Shown: one piece after another, positions 15,313 to 23,492 of the stretch
Numbering within the stretch: the first letter of the stretch is position 1
How the letters are laid out: every line of letters starts with the position of its first letter
Source of the DNA: Candidatus Rifleibacteriota bacterium
GTDB lineage: Bacteria; Riflebacteria; Ozemobacteria; Ozemobacterales; Ozemobacteraceae
DNA length: 44,329 nt
Direction of reading: 5' to 3'
Assembly: GCA_029565415.1 (NCBI GenBank)
Contig: JAKQOH010000211.1
Location: forward strand, 1-44,329
Notes under the pieces: model-generated
What the model was told of the DNA's origin: nothing
The model's database searches: none
The model's input: the letters and a program-made list of their open reading frames with translations, nothing else
Program-made: the position numbers and the translations under genes

Positions 15313-16788
15313 ATGAATAACGAAGAAGATCGCCCCACAGACGACAAACGCAAGGAGGCATTCAGCCCAACCATGGAACAGTGCACACGGATCCATTTCA
15401 TCGGCATCGGCGGCGTAGGAATGAGCGGTCTGGCACAGATCTGTCTCACCGCCGGGAAGCCGGTCAGCGGGTCTGACGTCGCCTCCAATACCAATACCCG
15501 GGCTCTCACCGCAGCCGGAGCACGCATTTTCATCGGCCACGCAGCCGCCAACATTCCGGCCGACACCGCGAAGGTCATCGTTTCGACGGCGATCTCCCCC
15601 GACAACGACGAACTCCTCGAGGCCCGGAAGCGCAACCTGCCCATCTGTCACCGCTCGGATCTTCTCGCCGAGCTGTTTCTCGATTCGCACACCGGCATCG
15701 CCGTCGCCGGCTGTCACGGCAAGACCACCGTCTCTTCGATGATCTCGACGATGCTGATCGAAGCCGGCCAGGATCCGACCTGCGTCGTTGGCGGCCACGT
15801 GCCCGCCATCAACGGCAACGCCCGCGCCGGCCGGTCCGGCCTGTTCGTCGCCGAAGCCGACGAGAGCGACGCCACGTTCCTGAAGTATTTTCCACACAGC
15901 GCCGTCATCACGAACATCGACAACGACCACATGGATCACTACGAAAGCCTCGACGCGATCGTCAAAGCCTTCGAGATCTTCGCGGGTCACATCAATCCGA
16001 ACGGCACGCTGTATCTGTGCACCGACGATCCGATCGCGCGCAACATGGCCCTCCCCGAAGGCCGCCGCATCATCAGTTACGGCATCACGAATCCGGCCGA
16101 TGTGATGGCCACCGAGGTCGATCTGCAGCCCTTCGGCTCGCGGTTCACCCTGGTCATCGGCGGCGTGCTGCGCGGCACCTTTGAACTGCGTGTTCCCGGC
16201 CGTCACAATGTGCTCAACGCCCTCCCCGTGATCGCTTTCGGCCTCGACATCGGCCTGACGATCCGCCAGATCCAGGACGGCCTCCGCCGATTCCGCGGCG
16301 CCGGTCGCCGGTTCGAGCTGAAGGGCTCATTCGACGGCATCACCGTGATCGACGATTACGGCCACCACCCCAGCGAAATCAGCGCGACGCTCGCCGCCGC
16401 CCGGTCGCTGAACGCCAACCGCGTGATCGTGGTGTTCCCGCCCCACCGCTACACCCGCACCCAACTGCTGAGCCGTGAGTTCGGCCGCTGCTTCAGCGAC
16501 TGCGACAAACTGTTCATCACCGAGATCTATGCGGCCTCTGAGCAGCCGATCTCCGGCGTCAGCAATAAGCTGATCCTCGATCAGATGCCCATGGCCGACC
16601 GCCGCAAAGCCAAGCTGGTCAAAACGACCGATGATCTGGCCTTCCAGCTGATGCAGATGCTCGAACCCGGCGACGTGGTGTTCACCCTCGGCGCAGGCAC
16701 GATCACCAATCTCGGCCCCGAGCTGCTCGATCGCATGCGCGTGCGCGCCCACCAGCTCGAGGAACTCACGGCCCAGCCGGCCGTCTGA
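15313..16788 (+). CDS. murC: UDP-N-acetylmuramate--L-alanine ligase
   Basis: It adds L-Ala to UDP-MurNAc using ATP, the first amino-acid step of peptidoglycan stem-peptide synthesis in the cytoplasm. The 491-residue protein has the N-terminal UDP-binding fold (HFIGIGGVGMSGLAQ), the ATP P-loop GCHGKTTVS, the Mur-ligase segments EADESDATFLKY and ITNIDNDHMDHY, and the C-terminal DDYGHHPSEI that is typical of MurC. The gene stands alone rather than in a dcw cluster. ATG 15313 lacks a Shine-Dalgarno. ATG 15373 is an alternative, with AAGGAGG about 14 nt upstream, and would remove 20 polar residues that the family does not need. Confidence 0.95.
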   Translation: MNNEEDRPTDDKRKEAFSPTMEQCTRIHFIGIGGVGMSGLAQICLTAGKPVSGSDVASNTNTRALTAAGARIFIGHAAANIPADTAKVIVSTAISPDNDELLEARKRNLPICHRSDLLAELFLDSHTGIAVAGCHGKTTVSSMISTMLIEAGQDPTCVVGGHVPAINGNARAGRSGLFVAEADESDATFLKYFPHSAVITNIDNDHMDHYESLDAIVKAFEIFAGHINPNGTLYLCTDDPIARNMALPEGRRIISYGITNPADVMATEVDLQPFGSRFTLVIGGVLRGTFELRVPGRHNVLNALPVIAFGLDIGLTIRQIQDGLRRFRGAGRRFELKGSFDGITVIDDYGHHPSEISATLAAARSLNANRVIVVFPPHRYTRTQLLSREFGRCFSDCDKLFITEIYAASEQPISGVSNKLILDQMPMADRRKAKLVKTTDDLAFQLMQMLEPGDVVFTLGAGTITNLGPELLDRMRVRAHQLEELTAQPAV

Positions 16789-16808
16789 GCCTTCGGGAAC
16801 AACGCCCC

Positions 16809-16928
16809 ATGCCGAATCTTGCCGCCACCCTTCTGCTGCTTTCGCTGCCGGTGTTTGCCGGCCGCATTCTCGTCGATGCGACATTCCTCTGCCTCGATGC
16901 GTTGAAACGCCGCTACGGCAGCCACTGA
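16809..16928 (+). CDS. Possible 39-residue membrane miniprotein
   Basis: An ATG frame 20 nt after murC encodes a hydrophobic N-terminal helix (NLAATLLLLSLPVFAG) followed by a short basic tail (LKRRYGSH). It ends just before a terminator, so it would be cotranscribed with murC. The ribosome-binding site is poor (CGGGAACAAC) and I know no homologue. It may equally be an untranslated 3' region. Confidence 0.3.
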   Translation: MPNLAATLLLLSLPVFAGRILVDATFLCLDALKRRYGSH

Positions 16929-16937
16929 AACCAGACC

Positions 16938-16979
16938 AACGAACGGGCGGCGGGCCGATTGGCCCGCCGCCCGTTCGTT
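16938..16979. terminator. Bidirectional 19-bp hairpin between murC and the M16 gene
   Basis: A perfect 19-bp inverted repeat (positions 16938-16956 and 16961-16979, loop GATT), beginning AACGAACGGG and ending CCCGTTCGTT. The convergent murC transcript and the - strand M16 gene (stop at 17010) both run into it. Confidence 0.8.
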
Positions 16980-17009
16980 TGGCCGGGGGCGAAGCCCCGG
17001 CGCCCCTCA

Positions 17010-19586
17010 TCAGGGCGTGGTCAGGCCAAGCACATACGAGCCGCTGCCGAGCAGGAATTCCTGCATGATGCCGTTCACTTCCTGCCGGGTCACGGCGCGG
17101 ATCAGATCAGGATACTTCGCGTGGTATTCGAAGCCGAGGCCGAGCATCTCGTCGCTCGCGAACACATCGGCCTGAGCCTGGTTGTTCACCAGCTCGAGCG
17201 CATGCTGGCCGATGATGTACTGCTTCGCGTCGTTCAGCTCCTCATCCGAGAAACCTTCGGTCCGGATCTTCTCGAGCTCCTCGATCAGCCGGACCCGGGC
17301 CGTCTCGGTCCGCTCGACCGCCGTGCTCAGCGTCGCGAAGAAGTAGCCGGCGACGCGCGTTCCGACGTTGGCCGCAAACACCGAGTAGGCCAGCGAATCC
17401 TTGTCGCGCAGGCTCGAAAAGAGCCGCGATGACATGCTTCCCGAAAGGATGTTCTTGAGAACGTCCATTGCCGGACCGCGCGGATCGTTGCGGGGGAAGG
17501 TGCGCGTGGCGACCATGATCTGCGCCTGTTCCCGGTTGAGGCGGGCCGTGACGGTGGCCGGCTCGGTGATCGGGTCGAACTTCGGCACACGCAGCTCCGA
17601 CTGGGAGCCCTTGTCGATCTCGGACAGCCGGGACATCAGGCGGTCTTTCACGTCCCGGACGAAGATGTCACCGACGACGGCGACCACCATGCCGGAACCG
17701 ACGTAGTTTTCCCCGAAAAACCTCTTCACGTCGGAACGCCGCAGATTCTGGACCTGATCGGCAATTCCGAGGTTCGAGTAGCCGATCGGATGGCCGGGGA
17801 ACAGGGTCTCGAGAACATTGCGGCTCGTGAAATAATACAGATCGTCATCCTGCTCCTTGATCTGTTCGAGCGCCTTGCTCTGCTCCGTTTCGAACTCTTC
17901 TTCGGGGAACGAGGGACTGGTCAGGATCTCCATGAGCAGATCGAACGAGGGGTCGAATTTTTCCGAGAGGCACTGCATGTCGATGGAGGCGAAACTTTTG
18001 GCGGCCGAACACGAAATCGAGGTGCCCATCGACTCGAAGGTCCGGGCGATCTCGTCCGCTTTGTGCTGCTCGGTGCCCTTCATCAGCATCTCCGCGGTCA
18101 GGTTGGCGAGACCGGCTTCGTTCCGGCCTTCGCGGAGACCGCCGGCATCGGCATGAATCGAGACGGCGACGAGCGGCGAAGCATGATTCTCGCGAAGAAT
18201 GAGCCGTATCCCGTTTTCCAGGGTGACCATCTCGGGTTTCTGGGGCCCGCTTGCGATGCGCGGTTCGTAGGAAACGACGGACATCCGAGCCTCGTCGAAC
18301 AGGCCACGGGCGACCCGCTTCACGTCCTCGATGGTGACGGACCGGATCCGGTCAATGTAGGCATCGGCCTCTCCCAGGCGGCCGAGAATGCCGAACTGAC
18401 CATAGGTGAAGGCCTGCGACTCGGCCGTCTCGCGGCTGAACACGGTCGTTGCGATGAGTTGCTGCTTGGCTTTCTCGAGTTCTTCCCGCTGGATCTCGCC
18501 GGCAACGAACTGCTTCAGCAGGTCGACGACGCGCTCTCCGAACTTCCTGATCGAACCCTGGGGCATCTGGCCCGAAACGATGAACAGGGAAGGATCTTTC
18601 GTCGTGTAGTAGGAAGCAGAGACGTCCGTGACCAGCCGCTCCTCCTCGACGAGGGCGCGGAACAGGCGCGAGGAGCGGCCGCCGCCCACCATCACCGAGA
18701 TGACGTCGCAGATGAAATTGTCGGGATTGTCGATCGAAGGTGCATGCCAGGCCAGATTCACGTAGGACTGCTGGATATCGCCTTCTTCCCGGCGCTCGCG
18801 GCGCGCGTTCTGGAGGGGTTCGGAAGCGACCGTCTGATCGGGGGCGGCAACAGCCGGAGCGGTTCCCATGGTGCGGTTGACCACGGCGATAGCCTCGGTG
18901 GTGTCGATGTCGCCGACGATCACGACCCACATGTTCGAGGGCACATACCAGCGTTTGTAATAGCCATGGAGGGCATCCCGGGTCGCCGAAGCGAGGGTGG
19001 TGTCATAGCCGACGATCGGGTGCTTGTAGGGGTGAACGGTGTAGGCAGTCTCTTTCGTCATGTTGTAGAGGCGATCTTCCGGCTGGTCTTTGTCCATGCG
19101 GAGCTCTTCGACGACCACGTTGCGTTCTTTCTGGAACTCGGCCGGATCGAACGTGCTGTTCAGGACGGCATCAGCCTGCAGTTCCATGAGCCGGGTGAAA
19201 TGCTCACGGGCTCCCGTCACGTGGAAACAGGTGCAGTCGGAGGAAGTAAAGGCATTCTGGGATGCGCCCAGCTTCTTGATCTCTTTGTCGAGCTGCCCGG
19301 TGGGATAGGTGGGGGTTCCCTTGAACATCATGTGCTCGATCAGGTGGGTGAATCCCTCCTCGCCAGGCTTCTCGTGCCGGGAGCCGACCCGGACCCAGAT
19401 GTTCACGGCAACGACGGGGGCCGTTTTCATTTCCTTGATGAAAACGGTCAGTCCATTCTCGAGCGTGAAGAGTTTGCCGGAGAGGGGCGCCTGCGCCTCG
19501 GCGGTGACGGCCAGGCAGACGAACATCAGAGCAAGAACCAGCATCATGCCAATCTTCGAATGCGAATCCCAGGGCCTCGTTTGCAC
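17010..19586 (-). CDS. Secreted M16-family zinc metalloprotease (two-domain pitrilysin-like)
   Basis: An 858-residue exported peptidase. The start is a GTG with AAGGAGG 7 nt upstream. A signal peptide follows (GMMLVLALMFVCLAVTAEA), cleaved near residue 32. The first M16 half carries the inverted zinc motif HLIEH at 81-85 (GFTHLIEHMMFKGT). A second, homologous half starts near residue 450 (VTLENGIRLILRENHASPLVAV), but its equivalent site reads NEAGLANLTAEML, so it is the usual inactive partner. Two active-plus-inactive halves in one chain clamp and degrade peptides. It is monocistronic and convergent with murC. The substrate is unknown. Confidence 0.93.
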   Translation of the reverse strand: MQTRPWDSHSKIGMMLVLALMFVCLAVTAEAQAPLSGKLFTLENGLTVFIKEMKTAPVVAVNIWVRVGSRHEKPGEEGFTHLIEHMMFKGTPTYPTGQLDKEIKKLGASQNAFTSSDCTCFHVTGAREHFTRLMELQADAVLNSTFDPAEFQKERNVVVEELRMDKDQPEDRLYNMTKETAYTVHPYKHPIVGYDTTLASATRDALHGYYKRWYVPSNMWVVIVGDIDTTEAIAVVNRTMGTAPAVAAPDQTVASEPLQNARRERREEGDIQQSYVNLAWHAPSIDNPDNFICDVISVMVGGGRSSRLFRALVEEERLVTDVSASYYTTKDPSLFIVSGQMPQGSIRKFGERVVDLLKQFVAGEIQREELEKAKQQLIATTVFSRETAESQAFTYGQFGILGRLGEADAYIDRIRSVTIEDVKRVARGLFDEARMSVVSYEPRIASGPQKPEMVTLENGIRLILRENHASPLVAVSIHADAGGLREGRNEAGLANLTAEMLMKGTEQHKADEIARTFESMGTSISCSAAKSFASIDMQCLSEKFDPSFDLLMEILTSPSFPEEEFETEQSKALEQIKEQDDDLYYFTSRNVLETLFPGHPIGYSNLGIADQVQNLRRSDVKRFFGENYVGSGMVVAVVGDIFVRDVKDRLMSRLSEIDKGSQSELRVPKFDPITEPATVTARLNREQAQIMVATRTFPRNDPRGPAMDVLKNILSGSMSSRLFSSLRDKDSLAYSVFAANVGTRVAGYFFATLSTAVERTETARVRLIEELEKIRTEGFSDEELNDAKQYIIGQHALELVNNQAQADVFASDEMLGLGFEYHAKYPDLIRAVTRQEVNGIMQEFLLGSGSYVLGLTTP

Positions 19587-19616
19587 GTGTGGGCCTCCTT
19601 GTGGTGTGTCGGGGCC

Positions 19617-19625
19617 ATTCTACCA
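19617..19625 (-). promoter_or_regulatory. Extended -10 promoter of the M16 gene
   Basis: On the minus strand TGGTAGAAT (TGn plus TAGAAT). No convincing -35 is seen. It gives a leader of about 25 nt containing AAGGAGG before the GTG start at 19586. Confidence 0.5.
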
Positions 19626-19708
19626 CATTCCGCCCCCCTCACATCCGCCCGACATCGGGGTGCACCCCAGCCGTTGTCTCTCCGCCATGCAGGTGGTTTT
19701 CGAACAAA

Positions 19709-19864
19709 GAACCGATCCGCCGATGACACATATGGCACAGATGAACACCGGAACGTATTCAAGTCATGGCGTTTTTGCCCATTCAGAAAATCAGGTGATC
19801 CCGGGCGCCCGTTCAACTCCAATGTTCATCTGCGCTCATCTGCCCGGTATCTGCGAATGCGTTC
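19709..19864. repeat. Degenerate interspersed inverted-repeat element in a 399-bp intergenic gap
   Basis: The gap 19587-19985 holds no gene. The left arm (about 19709-19755, containing GCACAGATGAACACCGG) and the right arm (about 19815-19864, containing CCAATGTTCATCTGCGCTC) are imperfect inverted copies about 47 nt long around a loop of about 60 nt with GGCGTTTTTGCCCATTC. The words resemble a widespread bacterial intergenic element built from 'GATGAACACxG' and 'TGTTCATCTGxG' units. This is from memory, not a search. No terminal duplication or coding capacity is seen. Confidence 0.5.
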
Positions 19865-19967
19865 CGAATAGCGATGTACATATAAACGAAGGGTCTCCGT
19901 GGTGCGTCGATGTTCGATGAGGATCTCGGTGTTGGAGCTGACGATCGAAGGTCCGCGCAGGAGGGCA

Positions 19968-19976
19968 TGGTATACT
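19968..19976 (+). promoter_or_regulatory. Extended -10 promoter of the PrsW-like gene
   Basis: TGGTATACT, an extended -10 one base from consensus, ends 9 nt before ATG 19986. No -35 is obvious. It implies a near-leaderless mRNA and supports this start over in-frame upstream ATGs (for example 19917). Confidence 0.5.
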
Positions 19977-19985
19977 CCGGCCACC

Positions 19986-20606
19986 ATGACTGGCGTTTCC
20001 ATCGCGAAGCTGTTCCTCATTCTGGCAGGAAGTCTGCCGACGCTGCTCCTGATGCTCCTTGCACGCCCCGTCCGGGATGCCGTTTCCCGGGGAAATGCCC
20101 TGCGTCTTGCCCTGGGCGGCGGCTTCGTGCTGCTGATCTGCCGCCTTGTCGAAACCGCCCTCTCCGAGCTCGTGACCGCGCCCGGCTGGCTGCGTATCGT
20201 CATTCTTGCGCCCATCGTCGAGGAGACGGCCCGGTTCTCGTGGATCCGCATCGCCTCGGCCACCCATGTCGAAGCAGGAACGATCGCCGGTGGAGCGATG
20301 GGCATCTCGGAACATCTCGTCAAATGCCTGACCGAAGAGCTGCCCGTCAGCGCCATGGCGTTCCGCGCCCTCGCCACCTCGCCCTTCCATGGCCTCGCCG
20401 GTGGTCTGCAGAGCCTTTCGGGGAAATGGTTTTTCCGCTGTCTCGCCCTGCACATGCTGTTCAATGCCGGCATGCTCGCGGGCGGCTTCATCGGATGGTT
20501 CATGACGCTTGGCGCCCTCTGGACGAGCGGCTGTGCCTGGTTTTTGGGACTTCAGACGGAACGCGTGGACAGCGCCCGGGATCTCCCCGCACCGGAGACC
20601 GAATGA
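19986..20606 (+). CDS. PrsW-like intramembrane metalloprotease
   Basis: A 206-residue polytopic membrane protein. The pattern of conserved polar residues inside hydrophobic segments fits the PrsW/CPBP superfamily: a glutamate pair in APIVEETARF (about 78-87), EH in GISEHLVK, a His in PFHGLAGGL, and the terminal HMLFNAG (HxxxN). PrsW proteins perform site-1 cleavage of anti-sigma factors, and relatives process prenylated or peptide substrates; which applies here is unknown. It is followed after 1 nt by the next membrane protein gene, so the two are coupled. No Shine-Dalgarno is present. Confidence 0.7.
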   Translation: MTGVSIAKLFLILAGSLPTLLLMLLARPVRDAVSRGNALRLALGGGFVLLICRLVETALSELVTAPGWLRIVILAPIVEETARFSWIRIASATHVEAGTIAGGAMGISEHLVKCLTEELPVSAMAFRALATSPFHGLAGGLQSLSGKWFFRCLALHMLFNAGMLAGGFIGWFMTLGALWTSGCAWFLGLQTERVDSARDLPAPETE

Positions 20607-20607
20607 C

Positions 20608-22173
20608 ATGACCGCGTCCCCCAACAACCGAGCCGCCGCGCTTTCCGCCGTTGTTCTGCTCCTGGCGCTCGCACCGCTTGCCGAAGGCCGGGAAATCTAT
20701 CAGGCCCGCTTCTGTCGCGAGGTTCTTCACATGCTTCTCGTGATCCAGGGGGTGCTCCTGGCCTGGAGTTCACGGCCCGGGTCATCCGAGGTGACGACAG
20801 CGGCGTCGCCTTCGCAGCGTGGCTCCGCCATCAGGGAAACGATCTCGGCCGCCCTTCTGCATGGCATCATCACGGGCGTCACCGGACTTCTCGGACTCGG
20901 CCTTCTCCAGATACTGACGGGTGCGTCCCAGTATGCAGCAGCGTGGGGAACAGGCTTGCTCGCTTTCCAGGCGGCGATCCTGACCGTTGTTCAGTTCGCC
21001 GCGCTCAGCCGCGTCCACCCGTTGCCCGCCTCGCTGATCACCCTCCTCGTTCTTCTCCTGGGCCTTCGTTCGGATCTGCCGGCCTTCGCGTCCGTGCTGC
21101 TCCCCGATTTCGCCGCCCTCGGCACGCGGGCCGGCTTCGTTTTCGAAGAGGCCGCATCCGCCCCTCTCCTCACACACAATATTGCATATCATATATTATA
21201 TATGTGTTTTCTTTTTTCGATCCTGACATTTCCCCGGAGTCGCGGCGGTGTCGCCGAACCGCCCGAAAGGTGGGCGCTCACGGCCTGGCTCGTTCTCCCC
21301 GCGTTGGGAGCCACGCTGCTCGCCCTTGCGTGCGCGGATAGCCTCCGCAAAACCGGCGGCAATCTGTTCTGGCTCATCGCTTCGGAGTATCATCATACCG
21401 AGCCGTCCCGGGCCGTCTCGGCCGTCTTCCCTCCCGGGACCGCCGCGCGGCTCGAGCTGATCCCACCGCTGCGGGCGGCCCTTTTCTGCGATCCGGCCCA
21501 GCTCGAAACTCGCCTCCTCCTGGGCGATATCCTCCTCTCCGCCGCCGGAAACATCCCCGCGGGAACCGCCATCCTGGAACAGGGCAGCCGCATCCCCTCC
21601 CTCGCCTCAGAAGCGCACCGGTTCCCGGCCTCTCTGGCCCTGGCCGCCCTCGAACGCCATCGTCTCGAGCCGGCAGCCCCGTTCATCGCAACCCAGGCGC
21701 TTGCCTGGCTCGATCAGGCGTTGTCCCTCTCGGCCGCAGCCCCGGCCTCCCCGACCGCCGGCGACGTGTTCCACCCGGCGCAGTACCACCAACTCCGCGC
21801 CGTCATCCTGATCGGCCTGAAGCGGCACGACGAGGCAATCACCGCCTGGGAGCGTTCGGGCGAACGGATCGCCTCTTCCACCGACCTCGCGGCATTATAT
21901 CTCTATGCATATACGAAAGGCGAGCCTCTCCCGTCCAGCCCGGCCGATCTCCGCCCCCTCCCCGCTCGCCAGCTCCCCGAGTCGACGGCAGAGCGCAACG
22001 CCCCCGAAGAATCCCGCCATGACGATCTCCCCGCCCCCGGCAGCCCCGGTTCACGACACCCCGCCCGCCCGCTCGCCCTTGCCCTGCTCGCCCTTGGTCT
22101 CCTGTCTTCCCCGGTCAGGAGATTCCTCATGAGAAATCCCGCCCGGAAGGCTCAAGCAATTTCCCGTTTCTGA
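20608..22173 (+). CDS. Polytopic membrane protein, unknown family
   Basis: A 521-residue protein with about seven hydrophobic segments in the first 270 residues (for example ALSAVVLLLALAPLA, LLHGIITGVTGLLGLGLLQIL, LITLLVLLLGL, LTAWLVLPALGATLLALA). A soluble region with helical, TPR-like pairs (about 290-440) follows. A proline-rich stretch leads to a final hydrophobic helix (about 490-508) with a basic tail. I do not recognise it. It starts 1 nt after the PrsW-like stop. Codons around 21174-21220 (THNIAYHILYMCFLF) are strikingly AT-rich in this GC-rich gene. Confidence 0.75.
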   Translation: MTASPNNRAAALSAVVLLLALAPLAEGREIYQARFCREVLHMLLVIQGVLLAWSSRPGSSEVTTAASPSQRGSAIRETISAALLHGIITGVTGLLGLGLLQILTGASQYAAAWGTGLLAFQAAILTVVQFAALSRVHPLPASLITLLVLLLGLRSDLPAFASVLLPDFAALGTRAGFVFEEAASAPLLTHNIAYHILYMCFLFSILTFPRSRGGVAEPPERWALTAWLVLPALGATLLALACADSLRKTGGNLFWLIASEYHHTEPSRAVSAVFPPGTAARLELIPPLRAALFCDPAQLETRLLLGDILLSAAGNIPAGTAILEQGSRIPSLASEAHRFPASLALAALERHRLEPAAPFIATQALAWLDQALSLSAAAPASPTAGDVFHPAQYHQLRAVILIGLKRHDEAITAWERSGERIASSTDLAALYLYAYTKGEPLPSSPADLRPLPARQLPESTAERNAPEESRHDDLPAPGSPGSRHPARPLALALLALGLLSSPVRRFLMRNPARKAQAISRF

Positions 22174-22178
22174 CGATA

Positions 22179-22202
22179 CCAGAGACAAATTCCGTTCTCT
22201 GG
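22179..22202 (+). promoter_or_regulatory. Small hairpin abutting the SLH gene ribosome-binding site
   Basis: CCAGAGA and TCTCTGG form a perfect 7-bp stem with a 10-nt loop. The right arm shares its GG with the GGAGATG Shine-Dalgarno region before ATG 22212. Folding could limit translation of the SLH protein relative to the upstream genes, or stabilise a processed 5' end. Confidence 0.35.
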
Positions 22203-22211
22203 AGATGACTC

Positions 22212-23441
22212 ATGCAGAAACGCACCCGCCAGTTCGTTCTCGGAGGTCTCGCGGCCGTCCTGATGACCGCGTCCATGACCGAGCTTCCGGTCCTCGAGGC
22301 GATTTCCTACGGCGCGTCCTACAGCCGCCTGAGCCCCGAACTCCGGCTCGGGGTCGACATCGGCATCCTCGACGCCGCCGAACTTGATGGCAGCTCGCTC
22401 AACGCGCCGATCCACCGCCGCTCCTTCTCGGTGCTTCTCAAGCGCGTCCTGCAGATGATCGGCGCCCCTGCAGGTTCGGAGCTTTCCGACCTCCGCAAGG
22501 CCGGCATCTTCGATCCCTCCCCCGCAGGCCGGTCCGTTCAGCGGAAAGCCGCTCTCGAAGCTCTTGCCCGTTGCACGATGCATCTTGCCGACAACGGCTT
22601 CATAAGCCTCGAGTCGAAGCCCGCGGAGGACTTCACGGATTACCGGATCCCGGAAAAGTATCGGGAAGCCATCTCCTACATGCGCACCGCCAACATCGTC
22701 CGCGGCTATCCCGACGGCCGGTTCGGCGCTTCCCGGGCTCTGACCAAGAAGGAAGCCGTGTATCTTCTGTACCGGTATTACGAGCAGGTCGCCGGCGCGA
22801 TGATGATCCGTCAGAAAGCCGACGGACCCCGGTTCGTCGATCTGCCTCTCGACCACCCCGCCATGATAAGCCTCAAGCTGATCGACAAGGCCGGCGGGTT
22901 CGACCGGATGAAGTTCGGCAAGAGCTTCGATGGCTACTCGCCCCTGCAGGCGAAGGATGCCACGGCCCTGATCGAGGCCATCCTCGCCAAGCATGAGCGC
23001 AGCCATGAAGCCGGCCAGGTGAAGGAGCTTCTCGCGAACCGCCCGGAGACGCAGGGCATCACCCGCAGCGATCTCGCCCGACTGCTCGGCCATCTCGTGA
23101 AAGCCTTCCCGGCGAGACTCGGAACCAGCGGCGGCTCGTTCACCTATACCGACGTCGAAGCCGGCACTCCGGACGCCGAAGCCTTGTCCGCGCTTGGCGA
23201 GAAAGGCATCTTTCTGGGATATCCCAACGGCTCGTTCCGCGGCGATGAGGTCGTGACACGGTATGAAACGGTCGGCATCATCCAGGCCGTTCTCACGACC
23301 CTCCAGCTCGTCACACCGGATGCCGAGGAACAACTTGCCGGGAAATCCGATTTCGAGGCCTTTGCGGCGCTTCTCAAAGCCAAGCGAGCGCGCGTCCAGA
23401 GCATTCTTCACCGGTCGGGCAGCAAGGCATCGGCAAAGTAA
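22212..23441 (+). CDS. Exported S-layer-homology (SLH) domain protein
   Basis: A 409-residue protein with a hydrophobic N-terminus (QFVLGGLAAVLMTASM) acting as signal peptide. Two clear SLH-type modules are seen: YMRTANIVRGYPDGRFGASR with TKKEAVYLLYR (about 153-195), and LGEKGIFLGYPNGSFRGDE with TRYETVGIIQAV (about 328-360). A third, weaker helical unit lies between them (about 215-300). SLH domains hold proteins non-covalently to cell-wall polymers or, in some diderms, link outer membrane and wall. The C-terminal 40 residues are basic. It is probably cotranscribed with the two upstream membrane protein genes (38-nt gap). Its stop codon overlaps a minus-strand terminator. Confidence 0.82.
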   Translation: MQKRTRQFVLGGLAAVLMTASMTELPVLEAISYGASYSRLSPELRLGVDIGILDAAELDGSSLNAPIHRRSFSVLLKRVLQMIGAPAGSELSDLRKAGIFDPSPAGRSVQRKAALEALARCTMHLADNGFISLESKPAEDFTDYRIPEKYREAISYMRTANIVRGYPDGRFGASRALTKKEAVYLLYRYYEQVAGAMMIRQKADGPRFVDLPLDHPAMISLKLIDKAGGFDRMKFGKSFDGYSPLQAKDATALIEAILAKHERSHEAGQVKELLANRPETQGITRSDLARLLGHLVKAFPARLGTSGGSFTYTDVEAGTPDAEALSALGEKGIFLGYPNGSFRGDEVVTRYETVGIIQAVLTTLQLVTPDAEEQLAGKSDFEAFAALLKAKRARVQSILHRSGSKASAK

Positions 23442-23467
23442 AAAAAACCCCCGGCCGAAGCCAGGGG
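23441..23467 (-). terminator. Rho-independent terminator of the 23493-24074 gene
   Basis: Read on the minus strand: CCCCTGGC, loop TTCG, GCCGGGGG, then seven T. It has an 8-bp stem with one wobble and a classic UUCG tetraloop. It lies 26 nt after the stop of the small membrane protein gene and touches the SLH stop. Confidence 0.85.
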
Positions 23468-23492
23468 ATGAACAAAGCGAAAAGGCGGCAAT

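Noticed and set aside
15215..15316. 33-codon ATG frame overlapping the murC start (ATGA)
   Set aside because: The ATG directly abuts AGGAGG, leaving no spacing for initiation. The TTG frame at 15223 is better placed.
17790..19871. Long plus-strand open frame opposite the M16 gene
   Set aside because: It is an antisense shadow of the protease gene; its His/Gly/Asp-rich translation shows no motif and no ribosome-binding site.
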